Shown here: piece after piece, positions 1-10,111 of the stretch | Numbering within the stretch: the stretch's first letter is position 1 | How the letters are laid out: each line of letters begins with the position of its first letter | Source: Didymella arachidicola | Lineage: Eukaryota > Ascomycota > Dothideomycetes > Pleosporales > Didymellaceae | DNA: 64,000 nt | Assembly (NCBI GenBank): GCA_016630955.3 | Contig: CM049993.1 | Span: 1,860,001 to 1,924,000, forward strand | Reading direction: 5' to 3' | Made by a program: the position numbers and the translations under genes | Notes under the pieces: generated by a model | Seen by the model: only the letters and a program-made list of their open reading frames with translations | Told to the model about the DNA's origin: nothing | The model's database searches: none

Positions 1-980
1 GTCTCAGCGAGCACTGCTCTGCATTCCTCAGTCCATCCCTCGCGTGTATAGGTGGAGGGATGAGTCTCGGGCACTGCTTCGTGTATCGCGTCCTGGATTG
101 CTGCTGTCACCTCAGCCGTGTAGGAGTCAAGCGCTGTGTTTGTGAGTGGTCTTCGAAGAGGAGGCAGAGAGCGCCTCAGCGCTTTCGTATACAGTTTCTC
201 GTTCAGTCTTTTCCAGTCTTTCCGCGGCTTCTTCTCAAGACATTGCACTGTGAGATCTAGCGTTGTGCTTATAGGCAGATGATCTGAGTCGTGGTCTAGG
301 CTCCTGTCTACTTCGCTTTTGATGACTTGCTCAATCAGCCCTGTTGTAACAAGACAAAGATCGATTGTAGACTGCGATCGGCCTTCTTCGTACGTTACTG
401 TGCCTGGTGGGAGGGTGTTGTGGAGCGCAAAGTCCCCTATGATGTCTATTAGGTCTTCTGATTCAGGATTAGTGACCTCCCTGTTTAGTCCTCCCCATAA
501 GGGGTGGTGCAGATTGAAGTCACCAAGTAGCACTTGTTCGTTTGTCTGGTAATGCCTTAGCGCCTCCCGCACCTGCGGTATTGCACTCTGCCGGTTGTTT
601 GAGGTCTTTGGCGGGTTGTAGACGTTGTGGACAATAAGCTGCTCTTGGCTTTGCTGATCGTCTGTTAAGTCTATGTTAATAATAATAGAACAAATGTCTC
701 TTGTTCGCTCCTCAAAGCGCCACTTTGTCTGATCTATTCTCTTGTTAATGAAGAAGCAGACCCGTGCTTGGCCTTCCGCGTCTCCTGCTGGGTAGCAAAG
801 GTGGAACCTATCCTTGGCTGGGTGATGAGTGGTGGCGGAGTACGGGTTCCTCCACGGCTCCTGGATGGCGATGATGTCGAAGTCGTAGATCGCCTGATCG
901 CGCAGCAGCGACGCCATGACCATGTCTCTCGACTTCCTTACGTTGTACTGTAGTATGTTCAGTCTGTTGTGTCTATTCAT
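1..980 (-). CDS. LINE ORF2 (endonuclease part), partial
   Basis: This open frame runs off the window edge, so only the N-terminal part of a LINE polyprotein is visible. The first ~330 residues form an apurinic-like endonuclease domain: NILQYNVRKS near the start, IIAIQEPW (catalytic Glu), GDFNLHHPLWGG, STIDLCLVT and SDHLPI are the expected blocks in order. Reverse transcriptase should follow beyond position 1. The start ATG (980-978) overlaps the TGA of ORF1 as ATGA, so translation probably depends on termination-reinitiation. The domain nicks target DNA for target-primed reverse transcription. The order (zinc-knuckle ORF1, then endonuclease) fits the fungal Tad clade. I see no stop in the visible part. 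Confidence is high for the family, lower for activity. Confidence 0.88.
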   Translation of the reverse strand, partial: MNRHNRLNILQYNVRKSRDMVMASLLRDQAIYDFDIIAIQEPWRNPYSATTHHPAKDRFHLCYPAGDAEGQARVCFFINKRIDQTKWRFEERTRDICSIIINIDLTDDQQSQEQLIVHNVYNPPKTSNNRQSAIPQVREALRHYQTNEQVLLGDFNLHHPLWGGLNREVTNPESEDLIDIIGDFALHNTLPPGTVTYEEGRSQSTIDLCLVTTGLIEQVIKSEVDRSLDHDSDHLPISTTLDLTVQCLEKKPRKDWKRLNEKLYTKALRRSLPPLRRPLTNTALDSYTAEVTAAIQDAIHEAVPETHPSTYTREGWTEECRAVLAE

Positions 981-2662
981 GCTTCGTTGTCAGAGTCGAT
1001 TTCCATGTGCTGGCTAGTGCCGCTCTGTGTCTGCTGCGTGCTGTTCCCGGTAGCTTCCATGGCCCTCCGGGTAGGTATGACGTGCCTCTGCGGCCTTTGG
1101 CTGCCGTTCGCGTGTGTTGGCTGGTTGTGCTGCTCTGCTGAGTCAATGGTAGTTCCTGCATTAGTCCTCTTCTGTCCTCGTCCAGTTTGCGATCGGTTCC
1201 TGGTGATTGGTGCTGGCTGCGTCGATGCGGGAGCTTGGGCGAGTCTACTCCGTCGGACAGAGGTGGCCGACGCCTCCAGTGGGATGTTGTTCCTTGGTGT
1301 CTCCGCGACTGGGTGGTAGTATGGGCGTACGTCGTATGCAGCCCTTGCTTTTGCCCTCTCCTCCTTCCTGGTAGGGCACTGGTAGCTCCACGCTTCGTGT
1401 TCGCCTCGGCAGGCGGCACACTTCCTGGGTACGTTCCGGTCGAGCTTGGACGGACAATCCCTGCTCTCATGTTGTTGCGCGCAGTAGCCACATGCGATTG
1501 TTGCCTTGCACTGGGTTCCTATGTGGCCGTAGTGTTGGCACTTGAAGCACTGCTTCACTCGGCACTGTCGCTCGTATCGCTCGCACTGGAAGACCTCGCC
1601 CTGCCAGATGAGGCCCTCGTCAATGATCTTGTTAGCGTCCTCTGCCTTGCTGAACTCTATGATGACGCTGGAGGCGGCTTTCGTGGGTGCGTTGCGTGTC
1701 AGCCACCCGACGTACTTGATCTCTGCCTGTGGGATGAACGGCTTGTTGTCCAGCAGTAGCTGATCCCTCGTCTCCTCAAACCTGTCCATGTCTATTGTGC
1801 TGGTGCGCATGCCGTGTGCGATGATGCCGTAGGTTGTAATCCGCAAGGTGGCCCTGTTGCCGATGCGGTGGACCCAGTCGTCAGCGAACTGCTTTAGTGC
1901 TTCTACTTCTTTGTTGGTCGCCGTTCTGATGCTAAGGTCGCCGCTTCTTAGCTGGTTTGAAGAGAGCACCTTGATGCTGTTAATGTTTTCGTTTCTGCTT
2001 TGCGCGATGGCGCGCTCTACATGCGCGTTAAGGTTGCGCGGGTTCATCGCCCGCAGGCTGAGCACTGTACTGGGGTCTCTAATGGTCACAACGACTTCAC
2101 GCTGCGTCTGCATAGGAGCCATTCTGGGAACTTGTGTATTCGCTGTACTTGCTAGCGGTGCGCCCCTCGCCGCCATCGCAGCGTAGCTGAGCACGCCACC
2201 AGTCTGTGGTCCTGCGTTTTTGATCTGTCTTGCCATCTGCAGATTGGCCTTACCTACCTCTACCGCCTCCTTGGCTGCAGTCCTAGCTTCCTCTCCGTTC
2301 CTTATGTTTTGTTGTACGTTTGTGGCGATTGCGTGGACGGTATTAGCGGTGTTCTTTATTTCGGTCTTGAGTTCCTGCTTGACAGCATTAAGCATTCGCG
2401 TGGTGTTGTCGGAGGACGCCTTGGCCTCAGTTTGCAGGATGCTAAGCGCGTCGCACACCGTGCTGAGGTCAGGCGTGTGTTGCACTTTCAGTATAAACGT
2501 CAGCGTGCCGTGTATAATGACCTTGACGAGGTCTGCTGGCACAGGCTGGCTTTGCGTGCGATCGATACAGGCCAGCGCGTCCTGAAGGTAGGTGCTGAGG
2601 CGTGTAGCGTGCTCGCGGAATGGGGTGGGCCACGTGGGCTGCTGAGGCCACGGTGTCGCCAT
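977..2662 (-). CDS. LINE ORF1, Gag-like nucleic-acid-binding protein (Tad-like)
   Basis: A 561-residue open frame immediately upstream of the LINE endonuclease frame. The N-terminal half is helical and Ala/Gln/Thr rich. The C-terminal half has three cysteine clusters at roughly residues 365-440: CFKCQHYGHIGTQC (a CX2CX4HX4C knuckle), CGYCAQQHESRDC and CAACRGEHEAWSYQC. This triple knuckle is usual for ORF1 proteins of Tad/CRE-like fungal LINEs, which coat the element RNA. The tail after residue ~450 is basic and low complexity. The frame has no internal stop, in contrast to the RIP-decayed repeats near the right end of the window, so this copy appears fairly young. The start ATG is at 2662-2660; upstream Met codons were not seen in frame. 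Confidence 0.88.
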   Translation of the reverse strand: MATPWPQQPTWPTPFREHATRLSTYLQDALACIDRTQSQPVPADLVKVIIHGTLTFILKVQHTPDLSTVCDALSILQTEAKASSDNTTRMLNAVKQELKTEIKNTANTVHAIATNVQQNIRNGEEARTAAKEAVEVGKANLQMARQIKNAGPQTGGVLSYAAMAARGAPLASTANTQVPRMAPMQTQREVVVTIRDPSTVLSLRAMNPRNLNAHVERAIAQSRNENINSIKVLSSNQLRSGDLSIRTATNKEVEALKQFADDWVHRIGNRATLRITTYGIIAHGMRTSTIDMDRFEETRDQLLLDNKPFIPQAEIKYVGWLTRNAPTKAASSVIIEFSKAEDANKIIDEGLIWQGEVFQCERYERQCRVKQCFKCQHYGHIGTQCKATIACGYCAQQHESRDCPSKLDRNVPRKCAACRGEHEAWSYQCPTRKEERAKARAAYDVRPYYHPVAETPRNNIPLEASATSVRRSRLAQAPASTQPAPITRNRSQTGRGQKRTNAGTTIDSAEQHNQPTHANGSQRPQRHVIPTRRAMEATGNSTQQTQSGTSQHMEIDSDNEA

Positions 2663-2962
2663 GGCACGTCAGACGCAGTGGGCTGCTGCGGCTGGGTGCT
2701 GGCTAGTCAATTGGCGTCAAGAGCGACCGTTTGAGCGCGAAAATACGAGTGAATTCCAAAAATCGAGTTCTCGCTATGTGTGGTGTTTTTTCGGGAGTGA
2801 TGTGTTTTCCGGCAGTTTCTCCGCGCGGATAGCAGGATCGTCGAAACGGGTCTGACCGGCCGTTTGTCTTAAGCGACATTCGGCGGCAATAGCGTGCTGA
2901 GATATCTGTGGGGATCAGCGCGCGCTGTGGCTGAGAACTGCGGCCTCCAAACAATTCTTATT

Positions 2963-3198
2963 TCCGGGCGTGCAGATAAAGTCATGTGCTTGGCTGCTTG
3001 TGCCACGCGCTTTCGCACTGCAAACTTGCTTCATTAATGCATTGTCTCCTTACTGTGTAGCCACACTTTGACCTGTGTGACCATTAGAAATTATACAACT
3101 GAATGCATTTGTTGTAAAGCATCAGAATTGTAATAGTTTAGCTAATCTGATGCATGAAATTGAAATCTGCATTCCAGCAAGAGTTGCTGGCTCTTCGT
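2963..3198. other. intergenic, 3' side of NLR gene
   Basis: AT-richer non-coding DNA between the presumed LINE 5' end and the stop codon of the NLR gene. It should hold the 3' UTR of the NLR gene. No further structure is seen. Confidence 0.4.
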
Positions 3199-6100
3199 TT
3201 ATTGTATGATATCACGTATAGCCACTTTGTCTTGTATATGCTCTTTGCGTGCATGACTTTGCAAGCTGTTCAGCGCCTCGAGGGACGACTGCGTATTAGG
3301 GTGTTCCTCTCCAAGAACTTCTCGACGCATCTGGAAGCATATTTCCATCACGGCAAGAGCCTCCTTGTGACGAGACTGTGACCGAAGTGTGTAAGCCAGA
3401 TTGTACATACTGCTTAGAGTGTCAGGATGCTCTTCTCCAAGCACTCTCCTCCTCATCTGCGTCACTTGCCCGTTCAGCTCTTCGGCCTCTTTCCATCGCC
3501 CTTGGGTCATGTGTATCAACGCTAGGCTGTGCATTCTGCCTAGGGTGTCAGGATGCTCCTCGCCAAGTACTCTCTTCATTGGCTGCAACACTTGCAGGTA
3601 TAGCTCTTGGGCCTCGCGCCATCGCTCCAGATGACTGTACGTCGTTGCAAGGTTGCTCATGCTAAGCAACGTGTCAGGATGCTCCTCACCAAGTACTCTC
3701 TTCCTCGTTTCTAATACTTGCACATTCAGCTCTTCAGCTTCTTTCCATCGCCCTTGGCTGCAGTATGTCGACGCAAGGTTGCCCATACTGGTCAACGTGT
3801 CAGGATGCTCCTCGCCAAGCACTCTCTTCCTCGTTCGCGTCACATGTACTTGCAGCTCTTCAGCTTCTTTCAATCGCCCCAGATGACTGTACGTCGATGC
3901 CAGGTTGCCTATGCTAAGCAGCGTGTCGGGATGCTCCTCGCCCAGCACTCTCTTCCTTGTCTGCAGCACTTGCACGTCTAGCTCTTCGGCCTCGCGCCAT
4001 CGCCTTTGGCCCGAGTATATTGTTGCCAGTCTGTGCATGCTACCCAGCGTGATCGGGTGCTCCATGCCAAGCACTCTCTCCATTGCCTCCATCACTTGCA
4101 CCTCCAGCTCTTTGGCCTCGCGCCACCGCCTTTGGTTCGTACAAGTCGCCGCCAGGTGAGCCATGCTGGTCAGCGTGTCAGGATGCTCCTCGCCGAGCAC
4201 TCTCTTCCTCGTTTCTAATACTTGCACATTCAGCTCTTCAGCTTCTTTCAATCGCCCCAGATGACCGTACGTCGATGCCAGGTTATTCATACTCGTCAGC
4301 GTGTAAGGATGCTCCTCACCAAGTACTCTCTTCCTCGTTTCTAATACTTGCACATTCAGCTCTTCAGCTTCTTTCCATCGCCCTTGGCTGCAGTATGTCG
4401 ACGCAAGGTTATTCATGCCGATCAGTGTGAAAGGATGGTTATCACCAAGCACTCTTTTCCAAGTCTGCGTCACCTTCACCTCCAGCTCTTCGGCTTCGCC
4501 CCACCGCCCCTGGTCCCTGTACGTCGACGCCAGGCTGACAATGCTGATCAGCGTGTCAGGATGCTCTTCGCCAAGCACTCTTTTCCTCATGTGCGTTGCT
4601 TGCAGCTGCAGCCTTTCAGCCTCGCGCCATCGCCCTTGGCTCAAGTACGTCAAGGCTAGGTTGTTCATACTAGTGAGCGTGTGAGGATGCTCGTCGCCTA
4701 GTACTCTCTTCCAAGTGTGCATCACTTTTAACCCTAGCTCTTCAGCCTCGCCCCAACGCCCCTGGTCCCTGTACGTCGACGCCAAATTCCCCATGCTGGT
4801 CAGCGTGTCAAGATGCTCGTCGCCAAACACTCTTGACTGAGTCTGCAACACTTCCACCTTCAGTTCTTCAGCCTCGCTCCATCGCCCTTGATTGGAGTAC
4901 AATACCGCCAGGTTGTTCATGCTAGACAGTGTAGAAGGATGCTCCTTTCCAAGCACGCTCTTCATAGTCTGCATCGCGTGTACCTGAAGTCCTTCAGCTA
5001 GTTTCCATCGCCCTTGGCTGCTGTATGTCAACGCAAGGTTATTTACACTGATCAGCGTGTCGGGATGCTTGTCGCCAAGCACTCTCCTTCTTCTCTCCAT
5101 TACTTGCACCTCCAGCTCTTCAGCCTCACGCCACCGCCCTTGTTTGGAGTATGTTGACGACAGATTGTTCATACAGTTGAGCGTGTGAGGATGCTGGTCG
5201 CCAAGTACCATCTTGCTTGTCTGCATCACTTCCACCTCCAGCCTTTCGGCCTCGCCCCATCGTCCTTGGTTATAGTAAGTCGACGCCAGGTTACTTGTAC
5301 TGATTAGCGTGATTAGATGCTCGTTGCCAAGCAATTTTTGGGTAACCTGCATCGCTCGCGCCTCCAGCCCTTCAGCCTTGCACCATCGCCCTTGGTGCAA
5401 GTGTATTGACGCAAGGGTATTCATGCTGGTCAGCGTGTCAGGGTGCTCGTCGCCAAGCACTCTCTTGCTTGTCTGCATCACTTCCACCTGCAGCCTTTCG
5501 GCCTCGCCCCATCGCCCTTGGTCTATGTACGTCGATGCCAGGTTGGCTATGCTAAGCAGTGTGTCGGGATGCTCGTCGCCAAGCACTCTCTTCCGGACCT
5601 GCAACACTTCCACCTCCAGCTCTTCAGCCTCGCGCCATCGCCCTTGGTTAAGGTATGTTAACGCTAGGTTGTTCATGCTGGTCAGTGTAGAAGGATGCTC
5701 CTTTCCAAGCACGCTCTTCATAGTCTGCATCGCGTGTACCTGAAGTCCTTTAGCTAGTTTCCATCGCCCTTGGCTGCTGTATGTCAACGCAAGGTTATTT
5801 ACGCTGGTCAGCGTGTCTGGATGCTCGTCGCCTAGCACTCTTTTCTGAGCCTGCACTACTTCTACCCCCAGCTCTTCAGCCTCACGCCACCGCCCTTGGC
5901 TGTTGTATGTCAACGCCAAATTAGCCGTGCTAGTGAGCGTGTACGGGTGCTCGTTGCCAAGCACTTTCTTTCTTGCCTCAATTACTTCCACCTCCAGCCC
6001 TTCCGCCCCGTTGTATTGACCATCACTGTACAGAGCCTTGGCACATTTCTGTGCGAGTTGTAATCTCCTGTCATCATTGTCTCCCCGCGTTTGCGACAGT

Positions 6101-8007
6101 ACATACTGTACGTGTGGAAGCAGTCGCCTCCACTTGCTTCTGTTTCTGTGATCGGCCGTTGGGAACACCCGGAGTAGCTGTGTGAGCGTACGTTGAAACC
6201 ATTCTTGAAGCCTCGACTCTGCCTGCAGCCTCTTTCTCAGCGCCTGATGAACCAGTCGATGAATATCGAGTGCTGACTCAGCAGGTCGCCTGATGACGAG
6301 AGCATACCTGGCAAGTACCTTGATGGCATCTTCGCGCGCCCGTGGCGAAGCTGCTTCGAAAAGGTCAAGCAGGATATCCGTGGAATCTACGCAGGCAGCA
6401 AGGAAGAGGTAGTCTGCAGCGACCGCATTGCTCTGGCGGACTTGAGTGATCGAGAGGGATAGTGTAGTAGCTATAGTGTGCCTTGCACCAGATTTTCGCA
6501 GCTCACTTTCAGACAGGTCATAACTGTGATCGAAAGCCGCTTCTGTGTACTCGGCCAGCTGTGTCTGGTACTGTTGCACTGTCACGCTAGTAGCTTCCAT
6601 GTGTGCTGCTGCTTGCACGATCGCTAAAGGCAGATACGATAGCCGCCTTAGCAGGTGAATGGCTTGCTGCTGCTCAAGGTCCGAAAGCGACCTTGTCAGA
6701 CGATTTTGGAACATCCTCAGCGCCATGTCTGGCGTTAGATCATGCACCGCTGTGACTTTCTTTGGAGCAAGCGCCTCAGCTATGTCGCTTTCTGTTGTCG
6801 TGAAGATGACAGTACACAGCTTGGACTGCGGCAGAAAATCGGCGAGACATACAGCTTCGCTTGTAGATGACGGCCTACTAGGCCGTACAGTTTTGCCATC
6901 AACGTTGTCGAAGATCAGCAAGCACTGGCGCGTGCTTATCTCTGCCACACAGCACTTTACAACCTGCTCTCTGTCTGCCTGGTCATCGTCGCAAACAGGA
7001 ATGCGGAGCTTCTGCGCAACGCTTGCATAAGTCTGGTGGAGAGTACTTGTGTCGCTCGCGTCTATCCAGAAGACCGAGCACTCCTTGTTGTGCAGCCTCA
7101 CTCTGTGTGCAACCTCAAGCGCGAGCTGCGATTTGCCTGTTCCGCCTGGTCCCACGATCGCTAGCGTGGTAGTAGTCTCTTGATCGCCAAAGAGCTTTGC
7201 TTCAAGTTCAGCGAGCTGCGACTCACAACCTACGAAAGACTCATTGCGTGAGAACGGGATGATCGACGGCGCGTTTCCAGCTGCCTCTATCTCAGCCTGC
7301 AGTCTCCTCGATGCGCTCGTTTTCCCTTCACCATACGTCGCAGGCATAGAGATGCCAAGCAGTCCAAGCAGACAGTACACGATGTCTTCTTTCTCGGTTG
7401 TTGTGCGTTTCTCAGCCCACCGCATTCGTTCGAATGTGCTGAATTGGTCTAAAGAACTATTTCGTAGTGCAGTGACTGGGATGTCGGTAATCTCGTGTAT
7501 GAGCTGTTCGAGTGACGCTTTGTCGCCTATGCGATGTCCTTCACGCGAAAAAAACTCGACTGATTGTGGCGCAATAAGCTCTTGCAGCGTCCATCCTCGA
7601 GTGAACCATGCACTTGCACGGAAAAACGCCTCCCAGTTGCTGCACGCGACTGTCTGCGTCATAGCCGATAGCGACACGTCTGACAAGAAGACATAGCACC
7701 GGGCCGCGCATCGGTACCACTGAAACATCGAGTTGATCGCCTTCGACCGCTCGTTGTTGTCCCATCTGTCGATGCAGCATGTGTCGATCCAGAAGTACTG
7801 CAGCCCGTCCTTAGCCGCCTGTTCAGCACAGAACTTGAGCTTCCGATAGCCTTCGTCTTTCTCTCTGTAGGTTCCATTCGATATGTCTTCGATAAGGGTT
7901 TCGCAGTCGCTCCATCGGTGCGATAGGACAGCGTAGGGCGGGACCGACTTGTTGCGGAAGTCTGTCAGGATCAGTCGGTCCAGCGCGTCGAAATGGAGAA
8001 GCCGCAT
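3199..8007 (-). CDS. fungal NLR: HET, NB-ARC, 22 TPR repeats
   Basis: A single-exon protein of about 1602 residues counted from the Met at 8007; a longer frame opens at 8115. I prefer 8007 because MRLLHFDALDRL is the usual N-terminus of HET proteins. Residues ~1-200 form a HET domain (PPYAVLSHRWSD, YFWIDTCCID, FTRGWTLQELIAP). A P-loop NTPase follows, with Walker A GPGGTGKSQLAL near residue 286 and Walker B CLLIFDNVD. From about residue 665 to the end are 22 kinesin-light-chain-type TPRs of 42 residues, with consensus AEEL..V...RVLGEEHPDTL..M.NLA.TY..QGRW.E. Such proteins act in non-self recognition and regulated cell death. The ligand and the trigger are unknown. The repeats are unusually alike, even in DNA, and contain no stops. 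NLRs of this architecture are common in Pezizomycotina. Confidence 0.92.
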   Translation of the reverse strand: MRLLHFDALDRLILTDFRNKSVPPYAVLSHRWSDCETLIEDISNGTYREKDEGYRKLKFCAEQAAKDGLQYFWIDTCCIDRWDNNERSKAINSMFQWYRCAARCYVFLSDVSLSAMTQTVACSNWEAFFRASAWFTRGWTLQELIAPQSVEFFSREGHRIGDKASLEQLIHEITDIPVTALRNSSLDQFSTFERMRWAEKRTTTEKEDIVYCLLGLLGISMPATYGEGKTSASRRLQAEIEAAGNAPSIIPFSRNESFVGCESQLAELEAKLFGDQETTTTLAIVGPGGTGKSQLALEVAHRVRLHNKECSVFWIDASDTSTLHQTYASVAQKLRIPVCDDDQADREQVVKCCVAEISTRQCLLIFDNVDGKTVRPSRPSSTSEAVCLADFLPQSKLCTVIFTTTESDIAEALAPKKVTAVHDLTPDMALRMFQNRLTRSLSDLEQQQAIHLLRRLSYLPLAIVQAAAHMEATSVTVQQYQTQLAEYTEAAFDHSYDLSESELRKSGARHTIATTLSLSITQVRQSNAVAADYLFLAACVDSTDILLDLFEAASPRAREDAIKVLARYALVIRRPAESALDIHRLVHQALRKRLQAESRLQEWFQRTLTQLLRVFPTADHRNRSKWRRLLPHVQYVLSQTRGDNDDRRLQLAQKCAKALYSDGQYNGAEGLEVEVIEARKKVLGNEHPYTLTSTANLALTYNSQGRWREAEELGVEVVQAQKRVLGDEHPDTLTSVNNLALTYSSQGRWKLAKGLQVHAMQTMKSVLGKEHPSTLTSMNNLALTYLNQGRWREAEELEVEVLQVRKRVLGDEHPDTLLSIANLASTYIDQGRWGEAERLQVEVMQTSKRVLGDEHPDTLTSMNTLASIHLHQGRWCKAEGLEARAMQVTQKLLGNEHLITLISTSNLASTYYNQGRWGEAERLEVEVMQTSKMVLGDQHPHTLNCMNNLSSTYSKQGRWREAEELEVQVMERRRRVLGDKHPDTLISVNNLALTYSSQGRWKLAEGLQVHAMQTMKSVLGKEHPSTLSSMNNLAVLYSNQGRWSEAEELKVEVLQTQSRVFGDEHLDTLTSMGNLASTYRDQGRWGEAEELGLKVMHTWKRVLGDEHPHTLTSMNNLALTYLSQGRWREAERLQLQATHMRKRVLGEEHPDTLISIVSLASTYRDQGRWGEAEELEVKVTQTWKRVLGDNHPFTLIGMNNLASTYCSQGRWKEAEELNVQVLETRKRVLGEEHPYTLTSMNNLASTYGHLGRLKEAEELNVQVLETRKRVLGEEHPDTLTSMAHLAATCTNQRRWREAKELEVQVMEAMERVLGMEHPITLGSMHRLATIYSGQRRWREAEELDVQVLQTRKRVLGEEHPDTLLSIGNLASTYSHLGRLKEAEELQVHVTRTRKRVLGEEHPDTLTSMGNLASTYCSQGRWKEAEELNVQVLETRKRVLGEEHPDTLLSMSNLATTYSHLERWREAQELYLQVLQPMKRVLGEEHPDTLGRMHSLALIHMTQGRWKEAEELNGQVTQMRRRVLGEEHPDTLSSMYNLAYTLRSQSRHKEALAVMEICFQMRREVLGEEHPNTQSSLEALNSLQSHARKEHIQDKVAIRDIIQ
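3220..6012 (-). repeat. 126-bp tandem repeat array, 22 units (TPR coding)
   Basis: The TPR part of the NLR gene is a 126-bp period repeat. Units 14, 15 and 19 share almost identical protein (AEELNVQVLETRKRVLGEEH). Units 2-3 and 8-9 share the rare block GLQVHAMQTMKSVLGKEHPS, which points to a higher-order duplication of six units (756 bp). Confidence 0.9.
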
Positions 8008-8115
8008 GGCTGTTGCAGTTCGAAGCCTGGCCTGTGGAAGCAGAGACGCGAACGGCAGTCGTGATAGGACATAGATGCGAAAAGGCAGAGACAACAGCCT
8101 GGTGAGGCAGTGCAT

Positions 8116-8715
8116 CCAGTCAGGCTACAGGTGCTGGCTGCAGCAAGTGCCTGGCGTCCTGCGCCGCGTCGCCTCACCTCGCTTTGCCTCACAACCTACG
8201 CTGAGACAGTGTGTGCCTTGTGCAAGTCATGGTAGTTGGACGTGGAAGTAGGCGAGGTGCCATCTGATAGATCAACTCTACGAAGGTGGGTGTTGTTACT
8301 TCTCGCACGGCGCTATGCGAAGGGGATGAGCACGAATGTCGTAGCAGGAAACGACTGACTGCACGACCGGGAATAAGATCTGTCTGAGGCCAGATGATCA
8401 ACAAAGGCCACGGATCTCAGCCACAGCACGCACTGCCCCCTCGCAGACATCTCAGCACGCTACTGTCGTCGAATGTCGCTTAGGACGCACGGCCGGTCGA
8501 CGCAGTTCAACGATCTCGCCGTTCGCGCGGAGAAACTGACGGAATGGACGCTCCTGACGTTGAACCGACCCTCTAGATGTGCGATCTTGGTCTCTGCCAT
8601 CTTGACTTTCTGGCTAGCCCACCGAGCTCTTTGCCAATATCAGTTCTCGCGAACGAACAAGGGGGCGTCAGACGAGGGTTGATGAACGGCATTGACAGAA
8701 CAAGCAACAGCGTGG
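8116..8715. other. intergenic, no supported gene
   Basis: Upstream region of the NLR gene. It contains only short open frames with no family resemblance. The NLR promoter should lie here; I cannot point to an element. Confidence 0.4.
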
Positions 8716-9612
8716 TCAACAACACGCGATTTTGCATCGCAGGCTAATTTGCTGGGAGAGCAGGAGTTGGAGAAGAAATGCATTTTGGGCTTGTCTCTCT
8801 GAGAGGGTGCAACATGCATTCCGAGTGTCCGGAAGCAAGGGTGTCTCGCCACAGCGTGCGTCCCGGCACGTAGGGACGGACGTTAAATCAGCAAAAATCT
8901 TCAGTATCTCCTGACACTCAACTCGGACTGATTCACTGCTCGCAGGGGAGCAAGAAAAGGCTGAAAGGTAACGAGCGATGGCTTGCAGGGAGCCCCATTG
9001 CATATCCGAGGTACTCATAAGGGGCAAGTAAGCATAAATGCTCATTGCACCTGCCGCTTCGAAGCCCAAGATGTCGATAGGAATGCTCACGGTGATCAAG
9101 CGGTGAGGGACAGGAGCATCTGCAACAGCTTGAATGCACCTCGTTACGATTCCTTTCCCCGAAGTGACTTCCTTTTTAGCACTTGTCCCTTGCTTGGATG
9201 CTTCTGGACAGATTGCCGTGTTCGGTGAGCTCAAAGACCCGGTAGATTGGCGACACCTGGTTGTCTTGCTGCGCCTTGGCGGGACCTGGACAAGTCGGAC
9301 AGATCTATCACACTGAGTTGGGTGACTTCCACCTAAACATGTTGCAGAAGTGCTTACCTCAAGCTTCTATTGGATTGCGAACGTCGGATTACTCCAGGCT
9401 TCCTCAGAGCGACATGACACCGCATCCTCCAAGAGTATCATCTCTTTTGCCCGGCTGAGCTCTTGCAATTCTTTTTGCTCTTGCACCCACTGTCGGGCTC
9501 TGGATCGCACTGCTCCATCTTTTGCCGGGTCAAAATGATTGAGAAAAGGGAACATGGTACAACACTGATGAAGGTACTTCGCTTGGAACAGTAGATAATT
9601 ACTGCGTATCAT
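8716..9612 (-). pseudogene. degraded ORF, paralogue of the 10112-11059 frame
   Basis: Two minus-strand open stretches (9367-9612 and 8716-9234) look coding but do not join into a clear gene. The downstream one contains PHRLITVSIPIDILGF, LQAIARYLSAFSCSP and RVECQEILKIFADLTS, which matches in order the segment TVISVTIDLPVV, SVQYLTAHAWHS and QAECQELLSALSSIAEEL of the neighbouring frame at 10112-10735. The upstream one has a charged helical stretch (RARQWVQEQKELQELSRAKE). A stop lies just before a good donor (GAG/GTAAGC near 9357), so this is either a broken gene or my exon model is wrong. The family is not recognised; the link to a half Zn2Cys6 finger in the paralogue suggests a fungal transcription factor C-terminus. 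Confidence 0.35.
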
Positions 9613-10111
9613 AAGTACAGGATCTGAGGCGGGAGTGGCTCTTAGATACGAGCACAGCTGACTAAGTCTCGAGTATCAGAACCAATTACAAGGAGCTACC
9701 TGTGGCGCCCACAGTAGGGATGTTGTTCCGCCATGGCGTCACGCACAGGCCCGGTTCATGCACGACTTGCTGATTGTCATCACGAACCTGCATGTGGCCC
9801 ACACCGGCACCTAATTACGAATGCTAAATGCGTCATTCACGTATGAGTGCATCATAGCCAATGATATCGTGCATTCCTCATGTTTGCTCCGATGGTCCCA
9901 AGAAGTGTTTTCATGAACATCCACATGCTTGATATCACATCGATCTCCTTAAGCTTGTATGAAGCGTAGCCGACCGTAACGAAACCAGGCTTGTAGTAGG
10001 ACACAGTGTATCAAGATAGCCTCGAGACCATAGTCAGTCTTCTGATATCTATCATGCATATATTTCCCTGAATCTTCACAACGGCTTTCTCCTGACCCAG
10101 GCCGCAAAGCT
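9613..10111. other. intergenic, nothing recognised
   Basis: About 500 bases between the two related minus-strand frames. No open frame, repeat or RNA gene was seen. Confidence 0.35.

Larger units (their letters stand above)
1..2960 (-). mobile_element. Tad-like LINE retrotransposon, 3' part outside window
   Basis: The element comprises ORF1 (977-2662) and the beginning of ORF2 (1-980) on the minus strand. The stretch 2663 to about 2960 probably holds the 5' UTR; its exact 5' end is not marked by any repeat I can see, so the right boundary is approximate. Confidence 0.7.

Noticed and set aside
1187..1759. Long plus-strand frames across 969-2734
   Set aside because: Shadows of the LINE ORF1 gene on the other strand; composition mirrors the coding strand.
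3378..5743. Repetitive plus-strand frames within the NLR gene
   Set aside because: They are antisense of the 126-bp TPR array and are repetitive for that reason only.
8008..8115. N-terminal extension of the NLR from the upstream ATG at 8115
   Set aside because: The extra 36 residues have no HET similarity, while MRLLHFDALDRL at 8007 is a standard HET start.
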